A DNA stretch of 64,000 bases from Carpediemonas membranifera (GCA_019828565.1 JAHDYR010000012.1:868001-932000); one strand, 5' to 3'; numbered from the stretch's first letter, positions 1 to 9,249 are shown. Notes: a model not told the origin generated them from the letters alone. Made by a program: numbers and translations.

Positions 1-2
1 AG

Positions 3-233
3 TCCGACCTCTCTGAGGGCGAGCTCGCCTACTTCGCCGCTACAGACCAAGAGGAATGGTACGTTGAACGGATCGTCAAGTCCAAGCCCGGCTTCCTGCG
101 CGTCAAGTGGCTCGGTAGCTCCGAGCTGTCCTGGGAGCCCATCGACGCCGTCCGCCACACTCCCGCCGCCAAGAAGTTCTTAGCCGCTCACCCCGAGCTG
201 CTCAGGGAGGGCAGTGACGCATCACCTGATTAA
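3..233 (+). CDS. 3' end of a Ty3/gypsy pol: chromodomain (partial)
   Basis: The first 77 codons visible form the C-terminal tail of a chromovirus integrase. They contain a chromodomain-like core with WYVERI, then a VKWLG strand and an SWEP motif followed by a helix. This matches the order seen at the ends of the other gypsy pol genes in the window. The 5' part lies outside the window. Chromodomains in this retrotransposon group bind modified histones and steer integration. The reading frame closes with TAA at 231-233. It is a different family from element A just downstream, which lies on the other strand. Confidence 0.8.
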   Translation, partial: SDLSEGELAYFAATDQEEWYVERIVKSKPGFLRVKWLGSSELSWEPIDAVRHTPAAKKFLAAHPELLREGSDASPD

Positions 234-577
234 AACGAATTCTCGAATACCCGTCGTTTACGCCACAAGAGCAGTAAGAGACCGGGGCATACGAGCTGAT
301 TACCGGTCCTGGACCGGTTGAGTGCCCCTTTGGGGGGTATTTTGACCAAGTCGGAAAGCTTCGAAATGGTTCAATGACGGTGGTGTAGTGCGGTAATGTG
401 GCTTAGAAACCGTTGTTGAGGGTGAAACGTCTTGATTAAATGACATTTGTTGTGTTTGTCTGCTTCTGGATGGTTCTTCAGCTCCAGAAATAAAGTGTTG
501 TGTGAATGAGAATAAACGAGGGCCTTTGGGGCCGTTTCATGAGTGATTTGTGATTGTTTTGGCGGCTTTATGTACAC
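234..577. other. Non-coding spacer between two gypsy elements, with a GC-rich hairpin
   Basis: No convincing gene is present. It probably contains the 3' untranslated region of the plus-strand gypsy tail and that of element A. An inverted repeat with 8-bp arms ACCGGTCC/GGACCGGT lies at 302-318, followed by a second small CCCC-TTT-GGGG hairpin at about 324-334. I looked here for a second LTR of element A and found only an 11-base match, so no LTR is called. Confidence 0.5.
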
Positions 578-1114
578 TTACGCTTGCCAGCCTTTCTTTT
601 TGATGTATCTGTTGATCTTTGGTGCCTCTGAGGGGTGGGACTTGAGATATGAGTCAAGGGCCTCGAGACGTGAGTTTGCGTTGTTGAGCGGGATGTCACT
701 GTCCTCGGCCGTCTCGTAGCCGAGCCAGTGGACTCGCAGGTTGTAACCGCGGCTCGTCTTGATCACATCCACAATGCTTTCGACAATGTACTCGTCCTCG
801 CCCTCGGCTTGGAGTTGGAGTAGCTCGGCGTCGCTGAGCGTGCCGCGTATGAATGGCTTCAGGCGATGAGTGGCGACTGTCATGGCGGCCTCAGGGTCAG
901 ATAGGGCCTCAATCGTCGTGGTGTTCGAGACAGTGCCCGGGCCACGTACCTTGAAGGGGCCGCGGTAAGGCCGTTGGAGCTTGCTGAACTTGATTCGTTT
1001 GAGCAGGACGAGGGAGCCAGCCTGGGGTGCCCAGTGTCCCGTGGGTGCCTTGCGCTTGGCTGCTGTGGTGTATTGAGCGATGTTGTCGCGTACCGCACGC
1101 AGTATGCCCGTCAA
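578..1114 (-). CDS. Integrase C-terminus and chromodomain of element A (other frame)
   Basis: About 178 residues continue the integrase of element A in a different frame. They include a GPFKV-type integrase C-terminal barrel segment and a chromodomain-like ending with EYIVESIVD and VHWLGYE. The first codon used here is TTG, so this is not an independent start. It is the tail of the upstream polyprotein after a one-base frame break near 1111. The usual TWEP motif of the chromodomain is replaced by a sequence lacking the tryptophan, so this domain may be degenerate. Confidence 0.75.
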   Translation of the reverse strand: MTGILRAVRDNIAQYTTAAKRKAPTGHWAPQAGSLVLLKRIKFSKLQRPYRGPFKVRGPGTVSNTTTIEALSDPEAAMTVATHRLKPFIRGTLSDAELLQLQAEGEDEYIVESIVDVIKTSRGYNLRVHWLGYETAEDSDIPLNNANSRLEALDSYLKSHPSEAPKINRYIKKKGWQA

Positions 1115-4100
1115 ATCCTCTCTTCTGGCCTCATAGTGCGTGTGTTCGAGGTGGGGAAAAGGATATTGAGTGGAGTGCGTCCCGTCGTCGATGATGCGGT
1201 GTTGTTGATGATGAGCTCGACTTGGGGAAGTAGATCAACCCAGTCGCCGTGGTTGAGCAGTGGTGTGAGGTGCTTGACGATCTCTGCGTTCATTCGCTCT
1301 ACTATGCCATTGGCTTGCGGCCTGTATGGAACTGAGAAGCGGTGGTTGAGCGTGAGCCTCTTCGTCAACTCGGCAACGAGCTTATTGTCATACTGCGGGC
1401 CGTGATCGGTCTGGATGGCGCTCGGAACGCCAAAACGGCCGCAGAATTGGTAAATGCTCTTCGCGGCACTCGCAGCATCCGTAGTGTGTGCCGGGAATAG
1501 TGAGACGTGCTTGCTGAAGCCGTCTACTGCTGCAATGATATATTTTGACCCGTCAGCCGACTCAGGAAGTGGGCCGAGTGTGTCAATAAAGACGACCTCG
1601 AACGGGTTGGCGGGCTGAGTGCTGTGGTATGGGACGTCCGTGTCGGCGCTGCGCCTCAGCTGACAGGTGGGGCACGCTTGGATGAACTTCTTTGCGTCTG
1701 ACTGCATCCCCGACCAGTTGTGTCCACCGGCGCGGATGGCCTGTACGGTCCGCCGGATGCCATGGTGACCGACAGCGTCGTTGTGCGCACCTTGCAGGAT
1801 GTGCTGGTGGCTGTCGTCGAGCGCGGAGACCTCTGCGTCGGTCTGAGGAAGGGCGCGGGAGAGAGTGTCCGCAACGACGTTCGACGCGCCCTCAATGTGG
1901 ACGATCGTGGGGTTGTAGTCGCTCAGGATCATCTTCCATCGCGCGATCTTCGCGTTCGAGGCTGACTTTCGGAACAGGTAAGTGAGGTTCCTGTGGTCCG
2001 TGAAGACCTTCCAGTCTTGTTTCAACCGTAGGATAGCGGAGAAGTCCGGACGCGTGAGTGTATATAGGATCGCATAGAGTTCCTTCTCGTACGTCGTCCA
2101 GCGTGTTTGCGGGCCCGTCAGCTTTTTGCTAACGAAAGTGAGGATCTGACGAGTCTCGCCCTTGAGTTGGAAAATGACGCCGCCAATCCCGTAATCACTC
2201 GCATCGGTATAAACCTCCCAGGGGAGCGACGGGTCGGGATGTGTGAGTTCGATGTGCTTGGTAATGGCGGCTTTCAGGGCCTGCAGTGCGGCGTCTTGCT
2301 CGTCAGTCCACGTGAGGCGGGTTTGTTTCGCACCGGTCATGAGTCGGGTGAGGGGCTCCATCAGCGTTGCGCTAAAGGGGATGAATGACCGCAGGTAGTT
2401 GAATTTTCCCACGATTCGGCGTAGCTCCGTGACGGTCTGGGGGACCGTGAGCTCCTTGAGGGCGGCGATCCTGTCCGGGTCGATGCGGATGCCGTCAGCG
2501 GAGAGGATGAAGCCCACGACCTTGACGGATCGGCTGCCGATCGTGCACTTCTCGGCGCTGAGGCGTAGGTTCGCGTCCTTGAGGAGTTGTAGTGTCTTTT
2601 GGAGACAAGCGAGGAATTCAGCCTTTGTGCGGCCATATAGCAGTATGTCGTCGATGTAAACCGCCGCGCCTCGGTGGAGTACGGGTGCGAGGACTTTCTG
2701 CATAGCTCGCTGGAAGGCCGCGGGGGCTGTTTTGATTCCGAAGGGTACGCGGCAGAATTCCACGTAGTCGTCCGGGGTGACAGTTGCTGTGAGTGCGATA
2801 TCATCAGGGTGGACTCGCATCTGGTGATAACCTGAGCGCAGGTCTAACGAGGCGAAATACTGAGCGCCGGCCGCCTCCCTGGCAAACAGTCGTAAGTCGG
2901 GGAGGGGGAAATGATCATCCTGGATGTACGCATTGATTCGGGTGTAGTCAACGCACACGCGGATCTTCCCAGACTTGTGGCCGTGCTTAACGATCACGAT
3001 GGGGGCAGAGAAAGGGCCTTCGGAGTCTCGAACGATACCTTGCGAGCGCCAGCGCTGGATTTCAGCATGTACTTGCGCTCTGAGAGCTGGATCAGCGATA
3101 GGGCGTGGCTTCGCCTGTATGAGGACGTCATCCGTGAGCCTGATGTGGAGAGGATCGAGCTTGGAACCTTCTGAGGGCAGCTCAGGCTCGAATACTTGTG
3201 AATGCTCTCGGAGAAGGGGCAGAATGTCCTCCTTGAGCTCCGGGACTGTTACTGCTTCATATCCTCGGGGTGCAACGTTGTCGACGGCTATATCGTCATC
3301 GTCGTCGGCTGAAACAGCGGTATCGGATGGGAACGACAGGCTCAGGGAATCTTCGGTGAGGATCCCAAGTCTGCGGAGTACGTCCGTTCCTAATAGGAAC
3401 TTTGGCACATCTCCTGGAATAATGAGGGCCAGTAGCGAGATCTCAGTGTCGTAGCCCGCGGGCCTGGGCAGGGCAACGGTAACTCGGAGGTATCTGTCGC
3501 TAGTGAATGAGTCGCCGGTTGCGACAGCTGCGGAGGTCTTTCTGCCTGTGACGACTTCGCAGCTCGTGCGTTGGTATAAATGCTCTGCTAAACCACTCGA
3601 AACGCATGTGACTCCCGCCCCCGTATCAATAACAATCGGATACTCCAGGCCATTTATATGGCCGTTCAGGGTGAGCGGGCCCTGCTGGGGGGTGTGCGCG
3701 TCGACTGTGTCTACACGCTCCTTACGGGGAGGATTGGGGCGCAGACGGCCGTTGTCACGCGTGAACTTGGGTTTGAAGGCAGGCTTCTCGGCAGTCGGAC
3801 ACTCGGAATTCCAGTGGTTGCCACCGCACTTCTCACAGGGAGCAGGAGGGGCGCGGTTGCCCGGATTGACGTCGTTTGCTCGGGCTGGGGGTGCGGTGTT
3901 CTTCTTGACAGCAGGCTTCTTAGGCTTGGAAGGGGCCTCATCGTCGTTGTCCGCGTCCTTCTTCTGCTTGATGGGAACGAGCTCGTAGCCCTTGATCAGG
4001 GCAGTCTGGGCAAGCTCGTCTTCTTCATCGGCGGCCTCGAGGGCGAGAGTGATGGTGTCTTCGAGCGAGAGGGTGGTGGCGACCGCTAATTCGGTCTTCA

Positions 4101-4617
4101 GGCGTACGGCGCGTTGTAGGGGGTACGGGCGCAGGTTGCTGATGAAGATCTTGGCGGCCTTCTTCTCAGGCTTGTCGACCTTCTCGTCGTCATCGTCATC
4201 GGTGTCGTCCTCCTCCGGTTGTTCCTCATCGGGGAAATCTACCTCAGTGCGGGAGGCGTAGACGGCGCGGAATTGCGTGGCAAATAAACGGACGGTGCCT
4301 CGACGAGTGACTTTGGGCGGAGCGAGCGTGGGCATGGTGCAGCGAGTGTGCTGGAGTTCTCTGACCCACTCGTCGGCGTTGCGGGGAGCAACAAGAGCGT
4401 CGAGGGCTTCGGAGACCTGGTCATCAGAGAGGTCTTGGATTTTTGCGTCAGTCTGTCTCTCAACGGCGTCAATATACGTCTCATCAAGGAAGACTCGGTA
4501 GTTCGCATTGGGGAAGAAGACTTTCAGTCTGTCAACTTCTTGGCGATAGGCTTTCACCCCGGAGCGGGTGAGCTCGCGGAGCTTAGGGAAATTGCTGGTG
4601 CTGATATTGCTGAACAT
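1111..4617 (-). CDS. gag-pol: Ty3/gypsy gag-pol polyprotein, element A
   Basis: A 1168-residue polyprotein in one frame, starting at an ATG. In order: gag with a very acidic stretch near residue 150; a short zinc knuckle, CEKC...H...C, near 259-271; aspartic protease with DTGA near 329; reverse transcriptase with YIDD near 653; RNase H with YTDAS near 802; integrase zinc finger ending CPTC near 980; and integrase core with DTLG near 1007, TDHG near 1072 and the catalytic Glu in VERM near 1107. It would copy the element RNA and integrate the DNA copy. The frame stops within the integrase C-terminal region and the protein continues one base out of frame in the next feature, so a single indel separates them. 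Confidence 0.93.
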   Translation of the reverse strand: MFSNISTSNFPKLRELTRSGVKAYRQEVDRLKVFFPNANYRVFLDETYIDAVERQTDAKIQDLSDDQVSEALDALVAPRNADEWVRELQHTRCTMPTLAPPKVTRRGTVRLFATQFRAVYASRTEVDFPDEEQPEEDDTDDDDDEKVDKPEKKAAKIFISNLRPYPLQRAVRLKTELAVATTLSLEDTITLALEAADEEDELAQTALIKGYELVPIKQKKDADNDDEAPSKPKKPAVKKNTAPPARANDVNPGNRAPPAPCEKCGGNHWNSECPTAEKPAFKPKFTRDNGRLRPNPPRKERVDTVDAHTPQQGPLTLNGHINGLEYPIVIDTGAGVTCVSSGLAEHLYQRTSCEVVTGRKTSAAVATGDSFTSDRYLRVTVALPRPAGYDTEISLLALIIPGDVPKFLLGTDVLRRLGILTEDSLSLSFPSDTAVSADDDDDIAVDNVAPRGYEAVTVPELKEDILPLLREHSQVFEPELPSEGSKLDPLHIRLTDDVLIQAKPRPIADPALRAQVHAEIQRWRSQGIVRDSEGPFSAPIVIVKHGHKSGKIRVCVDYTRINAYIQDDHFPLPDLRLFAREAAGAQYFASLDLRSGYHQMRVHPDDIALTATVTPDDYVEFCRVPFGIKTAPAAFQRAMQKVLAPVLHRGAAVYIDDILLYGRTKAEFLACLQKTLQLLKDANLRLSAEKCTIGSRSVKVVGFILSADGIRIDPDRIAALKELTVPQTVTELRRIVGKFNYLRSFIPFSATLMEPLTRLMTGAKQTRLTWTDEQDAALQALKAAITKHIELTHPDPSLPWEVYTDASDYGIGGVIFQLKGETRQILTFVSKKLTGPQTRWTTYEKELYAILYTLTRPDFSAILRLKQDWKVFTDHRNLTYLFRKSASNAKIARWKMILSDYNPTIVHIEGASNVVADTLSRALPQTDAEVSALDDSHQHILQGAHNDAVGHHGIRRTVQAIRAGGHNWSGMQSDAKKFIQACPTCQLRRSADTDVPYHSTQPANPFEVVFIDTLGPLPESADGSKYIIAAVDGFSKHVSLFPAHTTDAASAAKSIYQFCGRFGVPSAIQTDHGPQYDNKLVAELTKRLTLNHRFSVPYRPQANGIVERMNAEIVKHLTPLLNHGDWVDLLPQVELIINNTASSTTGRTPLNILFPTSNTRTMRPEERI

Positions 4618-4635
4618 GGTGGTTGTTGTGGACTA

Positions 4636-4645
4636 GTTTTAAAAC
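4636..4645. promoter_or_regulatory. Palindrome GTTTTAAAAC next to the inferred 5' LTR edge of element A
   Basis: A perfect 10-bp palindrome (12 bp counting the flanking A and T) sits just upstream of the gag start of element A. The base pair at 4646-4647 reads TG on the plus strand, as expected for an LTR end. Elements D, E, F and G all carry a palindrome at the same place. No second LTR copy is visible for element A, so its LTR edge is inferred from this pattern. A 9-bp-stem hairpin (CGATACGGT/ACCGTATCG) lies further out at 4704-4738. Confidence 0.5.
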
Positions 4646-4882
4646 TGTGCCGTGCCTTTGGGGCGTGCTAGCAAAACCTGGTGAGGAAGTATTTAATAGA
4701 TTGCGATACGGTGCCGCGGGCCAGCCGGGACCGTATCGTATCGGCTAAAAATAAATACTGATCGAGCCTAGAGTGGCATCAGCCATGACAATGGTCTCGC
4801 CACGATTCTTCTTTCGGTTGCCTCTGCCGGACAGAGGATCCGCCTGCAGTGTGTAAGTTCTCTTGTGCCAGCCTACCAGCGT

Positions 4883-5381
4883 ATGGGGATGTCCATCTCC
4901 AAGCAAAAGTCCACGATGGAGTACCTGGATGATGCGAAACTGGTGACCATGGAGGCAACATACGGCCCGAACAAGTGGACGAAGCTCGGTGAGAGTCTCG
5001 TTGCTTGCCATGGATATGCCATGAAGTCCTGGAGGGCTCCCTCGTCCGTCGACTACGGTACGGCTTTCACTTCTGTGGACCAGGTCCAGCCTCCCCCAAA
5101 GAGAACCCAAGCCACCCAACCCACCCTGCCCACCAAGCCCTCGGACAAGCTCAACCGCTACATTAAGCGTCTGAGGAAGAGTGTTACCCCGCACCCGACG
5201 CGCAAGAAGCAACGTGAGATAATCATCGCCCTTTACGACAGCAACCGAAGGGATTTGGTCCAAAAAGATCGTGGATAAGAGATCAAAGATGCGTAAGGAT
5301 TACCAGAAAGAGAACTATTTCGAGGAAGAGTGGTACCATCTGCTGTCTGAGAAGGAAGATGAGGAAGAGAATGAAGATTAA
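4883..5381 (+). pseudogene. Unrecognised gene with a frame break (basic/acidic protein)
   Basis: The first part (ATG at 4883, or 4889) encodes about 130 residues: a soluble-looking N-terminal region, a proline/threonine-rich linker and a basic stretch with RYIKRLRK and TRKKQR. That frame stops at 5276-5278. An overlapping frame stays open from about 5250 to a TAA at 5379-5381 and encodes a very basic then acidic tail ending EEENED. The second frame looks coding, so one indel near 5250 or a small intron is likely. It converges on the next gene with a 20-bp gap. I recognise no domain. Confidence 0.5.
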
Positions 5382-5401
5382 ATGAAGAAGCAGTCGATTT
5401 A

Positions 5402-6088
5402 TTACTCATTTGAGTTGACGTTAGCTGCGTGGAAGAGCAGGAGGCTCGCGTAAACGGGTATACGCAGAACATCACGAGCCTCTGCAGCGGCACGGGCAGC
5501 GTTCCTCTTCTCAATCACAGCGGCGAGGTCCTTGAAGGTCTTCGAGTGCTTCTTGAGGACAAGCTGCGGACGCTCGAAGATGAGCTTAGAGTCCTTGCGG
5601 CACACACTCTCCAGAAGGACCTCTCTGACCTTGTCGACAGAGATACCAAGCCTCTGGGCGACGAAGGCGTAAGCGCGGGGGCGGACCGACTGAGGGATGC
5701 CGTGGAACAGCTCGCGGTACTCACGGACAGTTGCCAAGAGAGGGCTGCCATGGTCGACCTCATCTCCTTCGGCGTCCAGGCTGATGAGGGCCCTGAAGCG
5801 CTTCTCCTTGGCCTCAGAAGACTCGCCCTTGAACTGCGCCATGATCTTCTCGATGCTGTCGAGAGTACGGAACTCCGCTTCATCCCTAAGATCCTCCGGA
5901 ACGAATGTGGGGAGGTCATTGGGGCGTCTGTCAACCACCTCATTGCAAATGCGGTTTCCGGTGGCGACATCGGCAGCGGAGATGCTTCCAGCAGCGTGCT
6001 CCTTCTCTAAGTAAGTAGAAATCATTTCCACAGCGTTTAGACGCTTTCTGCCCTTGCTCTTAGCAGAATTACTCCGTTTCGGAGGCAT
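5402..6088 (-). CDS. Unrecognised 228-residue protein
   Basis: An intact minus-strand gene with an ATG at 6088 and a basic N-terminus (MPPKRSNSAKSKGRKR). It is followed by a mostly helical, charged body with no membrane segment. The C-terminal third contains an Ala/Arg-rich helix and ends in a short hydrophobic stretch. It converges on the preceding plus-strand gene with only 20 bp between stop codons. This compact, intronless, alternating arrangement continues through 13166 and resembles a large DNA virus or similar element. The basic head suggests nucleic-acid binding, but I cannot assign a function. Confidence 0.65.
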   Translation of the reverse strand: MPPKRSNSAKSKGRKRLNAVEMISTYLEKEHAAGSISAADVATGNRICNEVVDRRPNDLPTFVPEDLRDEAEFRTLDSIEKIMAQFKGESSEAKEKRFRALISLDAEGDEVDHGSPLLATVREYRELFHGIPQSVRPRAYAFVAQRLGISVDKVREVLLESVCRKDSKLIFERPQLVLKKHSKTFKDLAAVIEKRNAARAAAEARDVLRIPVYASLLLFHAANVNSNE

Positions 6089-6393
6089 AACGTTTCTTCA
6101 AGGTGCACTTTATGCTCGCAACGAAATTAGAAAACCAAACGAAGAAAGGAGAAGAGTATCGATCCTCAAACGCTGGCAAGCATGTGTATATCACTAAAAC
6201 AACATCATGAGAGCTCTGTGGCCTCGAATGGCCTGTAATAGAACCTAAACAACATCAACAATTGTAACTCGTCGAGGAAGCGTTGAGATGAACTATAAAC
6301 GCGGGAATGGATCAAACAATGGATTTAAGAGTGGCATACAAATGGCTAGAGTCTCCCGGGAGATACCCTGGAGATACTCCAAAAAGTGCAAGA

Positions 6394-6474
6394 AAAAATG
6401 AGATTCACTAGAATCTGCATTTCACATATTTCACAAGAATGAAATGAGAAGCAAAGCTAGTGAATGTCATTTTT
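6394..6474. terminator. AT-rich 18-bp inverted repeat past the end of a small gene
   Basis: Arms at 6394-6411 and 6457-6474 match at 17 of 18 positions and are separated by 45 bases. The right arm overlaps the stop codon of the minus-strand 71-residue gene, so the hairpin would form in that gene's 3' untranslated region. The rest of the gene-free stretch 6089-6393 is AT-rich and shows nothing else I can name. Confidence 0.5.
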
Positions 6475-6688
6475 ACTTGTCCCTCATCGTCTGTATGGCA
6501 TCTATAAACAAATCGCGTATCTCTTGCAGCAGAAACTCTGTGTCATTCACCTTTTTGTTGATTTCTTCTTCCTTTCGCAAGCCCTGAGCAGTTTTTCGGA
6601 TTATTTGGTAAGAATCTTGTACTTTGGCAACTTCCACGAGCCCTGACGTTACCGTTTCTACCTTTTGGTGGCTAGTTGCTCGAATCAT
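6473..6688 (-). CDS. Small charged helical protein (71 residues), unrecognised
   Basis: Starts at an ATG at 6688 and ends with TAA at 6473. The sequence is rich in Glu, Lys, Gln and Ile with hydrophobic residues spaced as in a coiled coil and no Cys. It is divergent from the PHD gene (start 6784) with a 95-bp AT-rich gap that probably holds both promoters. An 18-bp inverted repeat overlaps its end. The short length limits confidence, but placement and composition fit a real gene of the compact block. Confidence 0.45.
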   Translation of the reverse strand: MIRATSHQKVETVTSGLVEVAKVQDSYQIIRKTAQGLRKEEEINKKVNDTEFLLQEIRDLFIDAIQTMRDK

Positions 6689-6783
6689 GATCGACAAATG
6701 TCGCAGTTTTAGGTATTGTCAATGCCAGGAGTCTACGTAAATAGACAAATGTAACAACGTAAACAGCTTGGATAGAAATTCTC

Positions 6784-8007
6784 ATGAATTCAGAAGTGTC
6801 TGTACCAGAACCTATTGCTGCTACGCCCCCCATCAGACAGTATGGCAACAGTAAGCTCGCAAATCTCCGTCGTTCATTTGTTACAGCCGTTGTTTCTTCA
6901 GTATTTGAGGACGACGAGGCAACTGACCTCGGCTTGAGTGCACGCGACATCCATAAGGTACTTCTGGAGGTCCAGCGCAGGGTCGCCGCCGAATGCCCTG
7001 GGTTCAAGTCAATTGAACTCCGGGAACAGGTCAGGCGGACGACTGTTGTCGGCGTTACTACGTTTATAACAGCAGTTAGACCCTCTGCGGAGTACAATGG
7101 CTCTGTCATGCAGCACATTGCTGTCCGTAGTCAGCCCTGCCATGCCGAGTTCCGCCAGATGCTCTCAGAAGTTCTCTCAGATGCTGGACTGAACGATGTT
7201 TCCGACTCAATCAGCCTTGAGAACTTGCCTGTGATCAACCGGGTGAGATATAAGCCTGTCAAGCAAAAGGCAACGGTCAAATCGACCCCGACTACGATGA
7301 TCAAGGCAGAGATCCCACCGATACGGTCGACTACGCAACTGTCTTCACTTGGTGTTGGTGATGAAGCAGACACACCTCAGTCAACGACAGATCGATCGGT
7401 GCCGGTTCGGAAGAAGATCGTCTTTGACGACGAGGAAGCCAAGCGACCCAGGCTTGGTGACGACGATCTGCAGCAGGTGTCTAACAACGTGTCCGATGCT
7501 GTTGTTGACCGTATTAAGGTCCTGATCAACGACGTTGTCTCAGAGACCCGTGTGAGAGACCCGCCTACCGAACCCGAGACATGTAAGACGACTTTCCTTA
7601 GCCTTCATCAGCGCAAAATGCTATTTGGATGTCTTGTATGTGGTACCCCCGAGTGGTTCTTCAATCCAGACGGCACTACGTTCAGGAGATGCTGTGCTTG
7701 CAAAGGTTTCCTGCACGAGCAATGTGTCAGGACGAAGGGCAAGAAGGACTACTGTCCCGCGTGCTATATTACCGGCTCTAGCAACAAGTGCCAGGCGTGC
7801 AAAAAGGGCCTAAGATCCAAGAACACGAAGAAAGCAGAAGAACAGGCTTCTACTCTTCTTTGCTGCCGAGGCTGTCACTGGTGGTACTGTGAGCATTGCT
7901 CTGAGGAAGTGCAGTACACCATTGATGGCAAGTTGTACATCGTTCCCCTCTGCAGCAAATGTAAGGTTGTCTATAAGCGAGTAGAGGGCATGAGACCGAT
8001 TGTTTAG
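6784..8007 (+). CDS. PHD-finger protein (407 residues)
   Basis: Intact gene with an ATG at 6784. The N-terminal 250 residues are not recognised. Near residues 283-330 the spacing is C-x2-C, C-x-C (within a CCAC motif), H-x2-C (HEQC) and C-x2-C (CPAC). This is the C4HC3 layout of a PHD finger, a reader of histone tails. A second Cys/His cluster follows at about 335-395 (CQAC, CCRGC, CEHC, CSKC). It converges on the caspase/CHAT-like gene with 43 bp between stop codons. All but the first 11 codons lie in the inverted repeat, and a start-less second copy exists at 11976-13166. A chromatin-related role is inferred from the domain only. Confidence 0.75.
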   Translation: MNSEVSVPEPIAATPPIRQYGNSKLANLRRSFVTAVVSSVFEDDEATDLGLSARDIHKVLLEVQRRVAAECPGFKSIELREQVRRTTVVGVTTFITAVRPSAEYNGSVMQHIAVRSQPCHAEFRQMLSEVLSDAGLNDVSDSISLENLPVINRVRYKPVKQKATVKSTPTTMIKAEIPPIRSTTQLSSLGVGDEADTPQSTTDRSVPVRKKIVFDDEEAKRPRLGDDDLQQVSNNVSDAVVDRIKVLINDVVSETRVRDPPTEPETCKTTFLSLHQRKMLFGCLVCGTPEWFFNPDGTTFRRCCACKGFLHEQCVRTKGKKDYCPACYITGSSNKCQACKKGLRSKNTKKAEEQASTLLCCRGCHWWYCEHCSEEVQYTIDGKLYIVPLCSKCKVVYKRVEGMRPIV

Positions 8008-8050
8008 TGTTTAGTGAGAGATGATCATAAATTGTATATATATCTGTTTA

Positions 8051-9145
8051 CTACACGTCTCTCTCAAGCGCACGGGTCATCATGCTTATGTATCGATCAT
8101 TCATAAGTCTTCTCTGGTCGGTTCTTAACGGGTCATACTCGTTGACATCAGAAACGATGTCTTGCATTTCAGGAAGAGGAATGGGCCGGGCATAGCTAGT
8201 CTCAGACATGATGACCCTGGCCTCGTTGGGAAATGACAAGGAACCATTGGCTATAATCCGTCTTCCTGCTGAGCCAGGCGCGAAACGATAGCCAGAGAAG
8301 TACTTCGTCAGAAAGAAAAGAGGATTGTCGAGGCATGTCACGCGGTAGAGCCAATAGGCGTCCTGGAGAACAAGCTCATGCGCCAGAACCTTCTCAGGAG
8401 TGAGGATAATGCATGTGTTCTTGTACTTGGCTGTCGAAATAGCACTGCACAGCTGAGACTCCTCAGATCTGTCGAGTCCGGAGCAGGTGGCAAAGTAAAT
8501 CAGACGCACACGCGTCGATCTCACCAAGGAAGGGCTCTCGAATGACCTGAGGATGAGCTGGACCAGATCATGGTGATACAGAAACTCGTTCGTAGACGTA
8601 TCAATGATCATACGCGACGTTTCTGTATCAGAATGACCCGATATCACCCAGTAAGTGTCGAAGTTAGAGTACTGCGACGCCAACTCCTCAAGTACCTCGG
8701 CCAGATGGGACGTAGACTTAAAGGTGCGGGCAACGGCAGTCAGCCACTCATCATCAACGAGCTCTAGAGCCGTCTTGAGCTTGAAATGATAGCCAGATGA
8801 GTTGGCAAGACTTTCCACGCGGAAGACGGGGTAGGGCTGAGTCGGGGTCTCGAAACCATGCAGCGGCTCGATGGTGATTAGCACCCGTCGGTTAATCAAC
8901 TTCTCTGTTGTAAAAGGACACTCGTGAGAGGAAGAAGACTTGAAACCGATCCCGCGATGTCCACGCCTGAGCTGAACCTTACCACAGACACATTCAAAGA
9001 CTTCTTGGTCCTTACTGATGCGTCGCGTGCCGAATTCTCCGTATTTCTCGTCCATTTGCAATGTGCCATTTTTTTTCATGAATGGCACATTTTGATTTGA
9101 AGCAAAGGACAAGCTTTTGATCCAAGTAAAGAGGTATACCTTCAT
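8051..9145 (-). CDS. Protein with caspase/CHAT-like His...Cys signature (left copy)
   Basis: A 364-residue protein with an ATG at 9145. M31 is an alternative start that would leave a hairpin in the leader. An N-terminal Cys/His group (CVC near 52-54, H63, H74, C76) could bind zinc. Centrally, a hydrophobic strand ends in SGHSD (His171). About 50 residues later a second strand, RLIYFATCSG, ends with Cys221. This strand-His...strand-Cys-x-Gly order is what caspase, CHAT and related clan CD proteases show. It is followed by further strands and a helix. The protease reading is inference from motif order, with no similarity search done. The gene is identical to the copy at 10838-11932. Confidence 0.6.
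   Translation of the reverse strand: MKVYLFTWIKSLSFASNQNVPFMKKNGTLQMDEKYGEFGTRRISKDQEVFECVCGKVQLRRGHRGIGFKSSSSHECPFTTEKLINRRVLITIEPLHGFETPTQPYPVFRVESLANSSGYHFKLKTALELVDDEWLTAVARTFKSTSHLAEVLEELASQYSNFDTYWVISGHSDTETSRMIIDTSTNEFLYHHDLVQLILRSFESPSLVRSTRVRLIYFATCSGLDRSEESQLCSAISTAKYKNTCIILTPEKVLAHELVLQDAYWLYRVTCLDNPLFFLTKYFSGYRFAPGSAGRRIIANGSLSFPNEARVIMSETSYARPIPLPEMQDIVSDVNEYDPLRTDQRRLMNDRYISMMTRALERDV
9060..9091. repeat. Hairpin at the start of the caspase/CHAT-like gene
   Basis: Perfect 11-bp arms AATGTGCCATT and AATGGCACATT with a 10-base loop. It lies in codons 19-29 of the longest reading, or in the leader if translation begins at M31. The same hairpin occurs in the right arm at 10892-10923. 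Confidence 0.6.
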
Positions 9146-9249
9146 TGCTACACTATTTATGCATGCTACTGCAGTATTGTTCGGATCTGATCAGCGATGC
9201 GCCTGTTCTTCGGATCGGGAGTTGCGAGAAAAAAAAAGAGAACGAAGAT

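Noticed and set aside
8-580. Second LTR of element A left of 578
   Set aside because: Only an 11-base match (GCCTTTGGGGC near 522 and 4660) was found, too short for an LTR of an element with intact genes.
2107-4671. Several plus-strand open frames of 80-160 codons over element A
   Set aside because: They lie opposite the gag-pol gene and have Arg/Ser-rich composition typical of antisense shadows.
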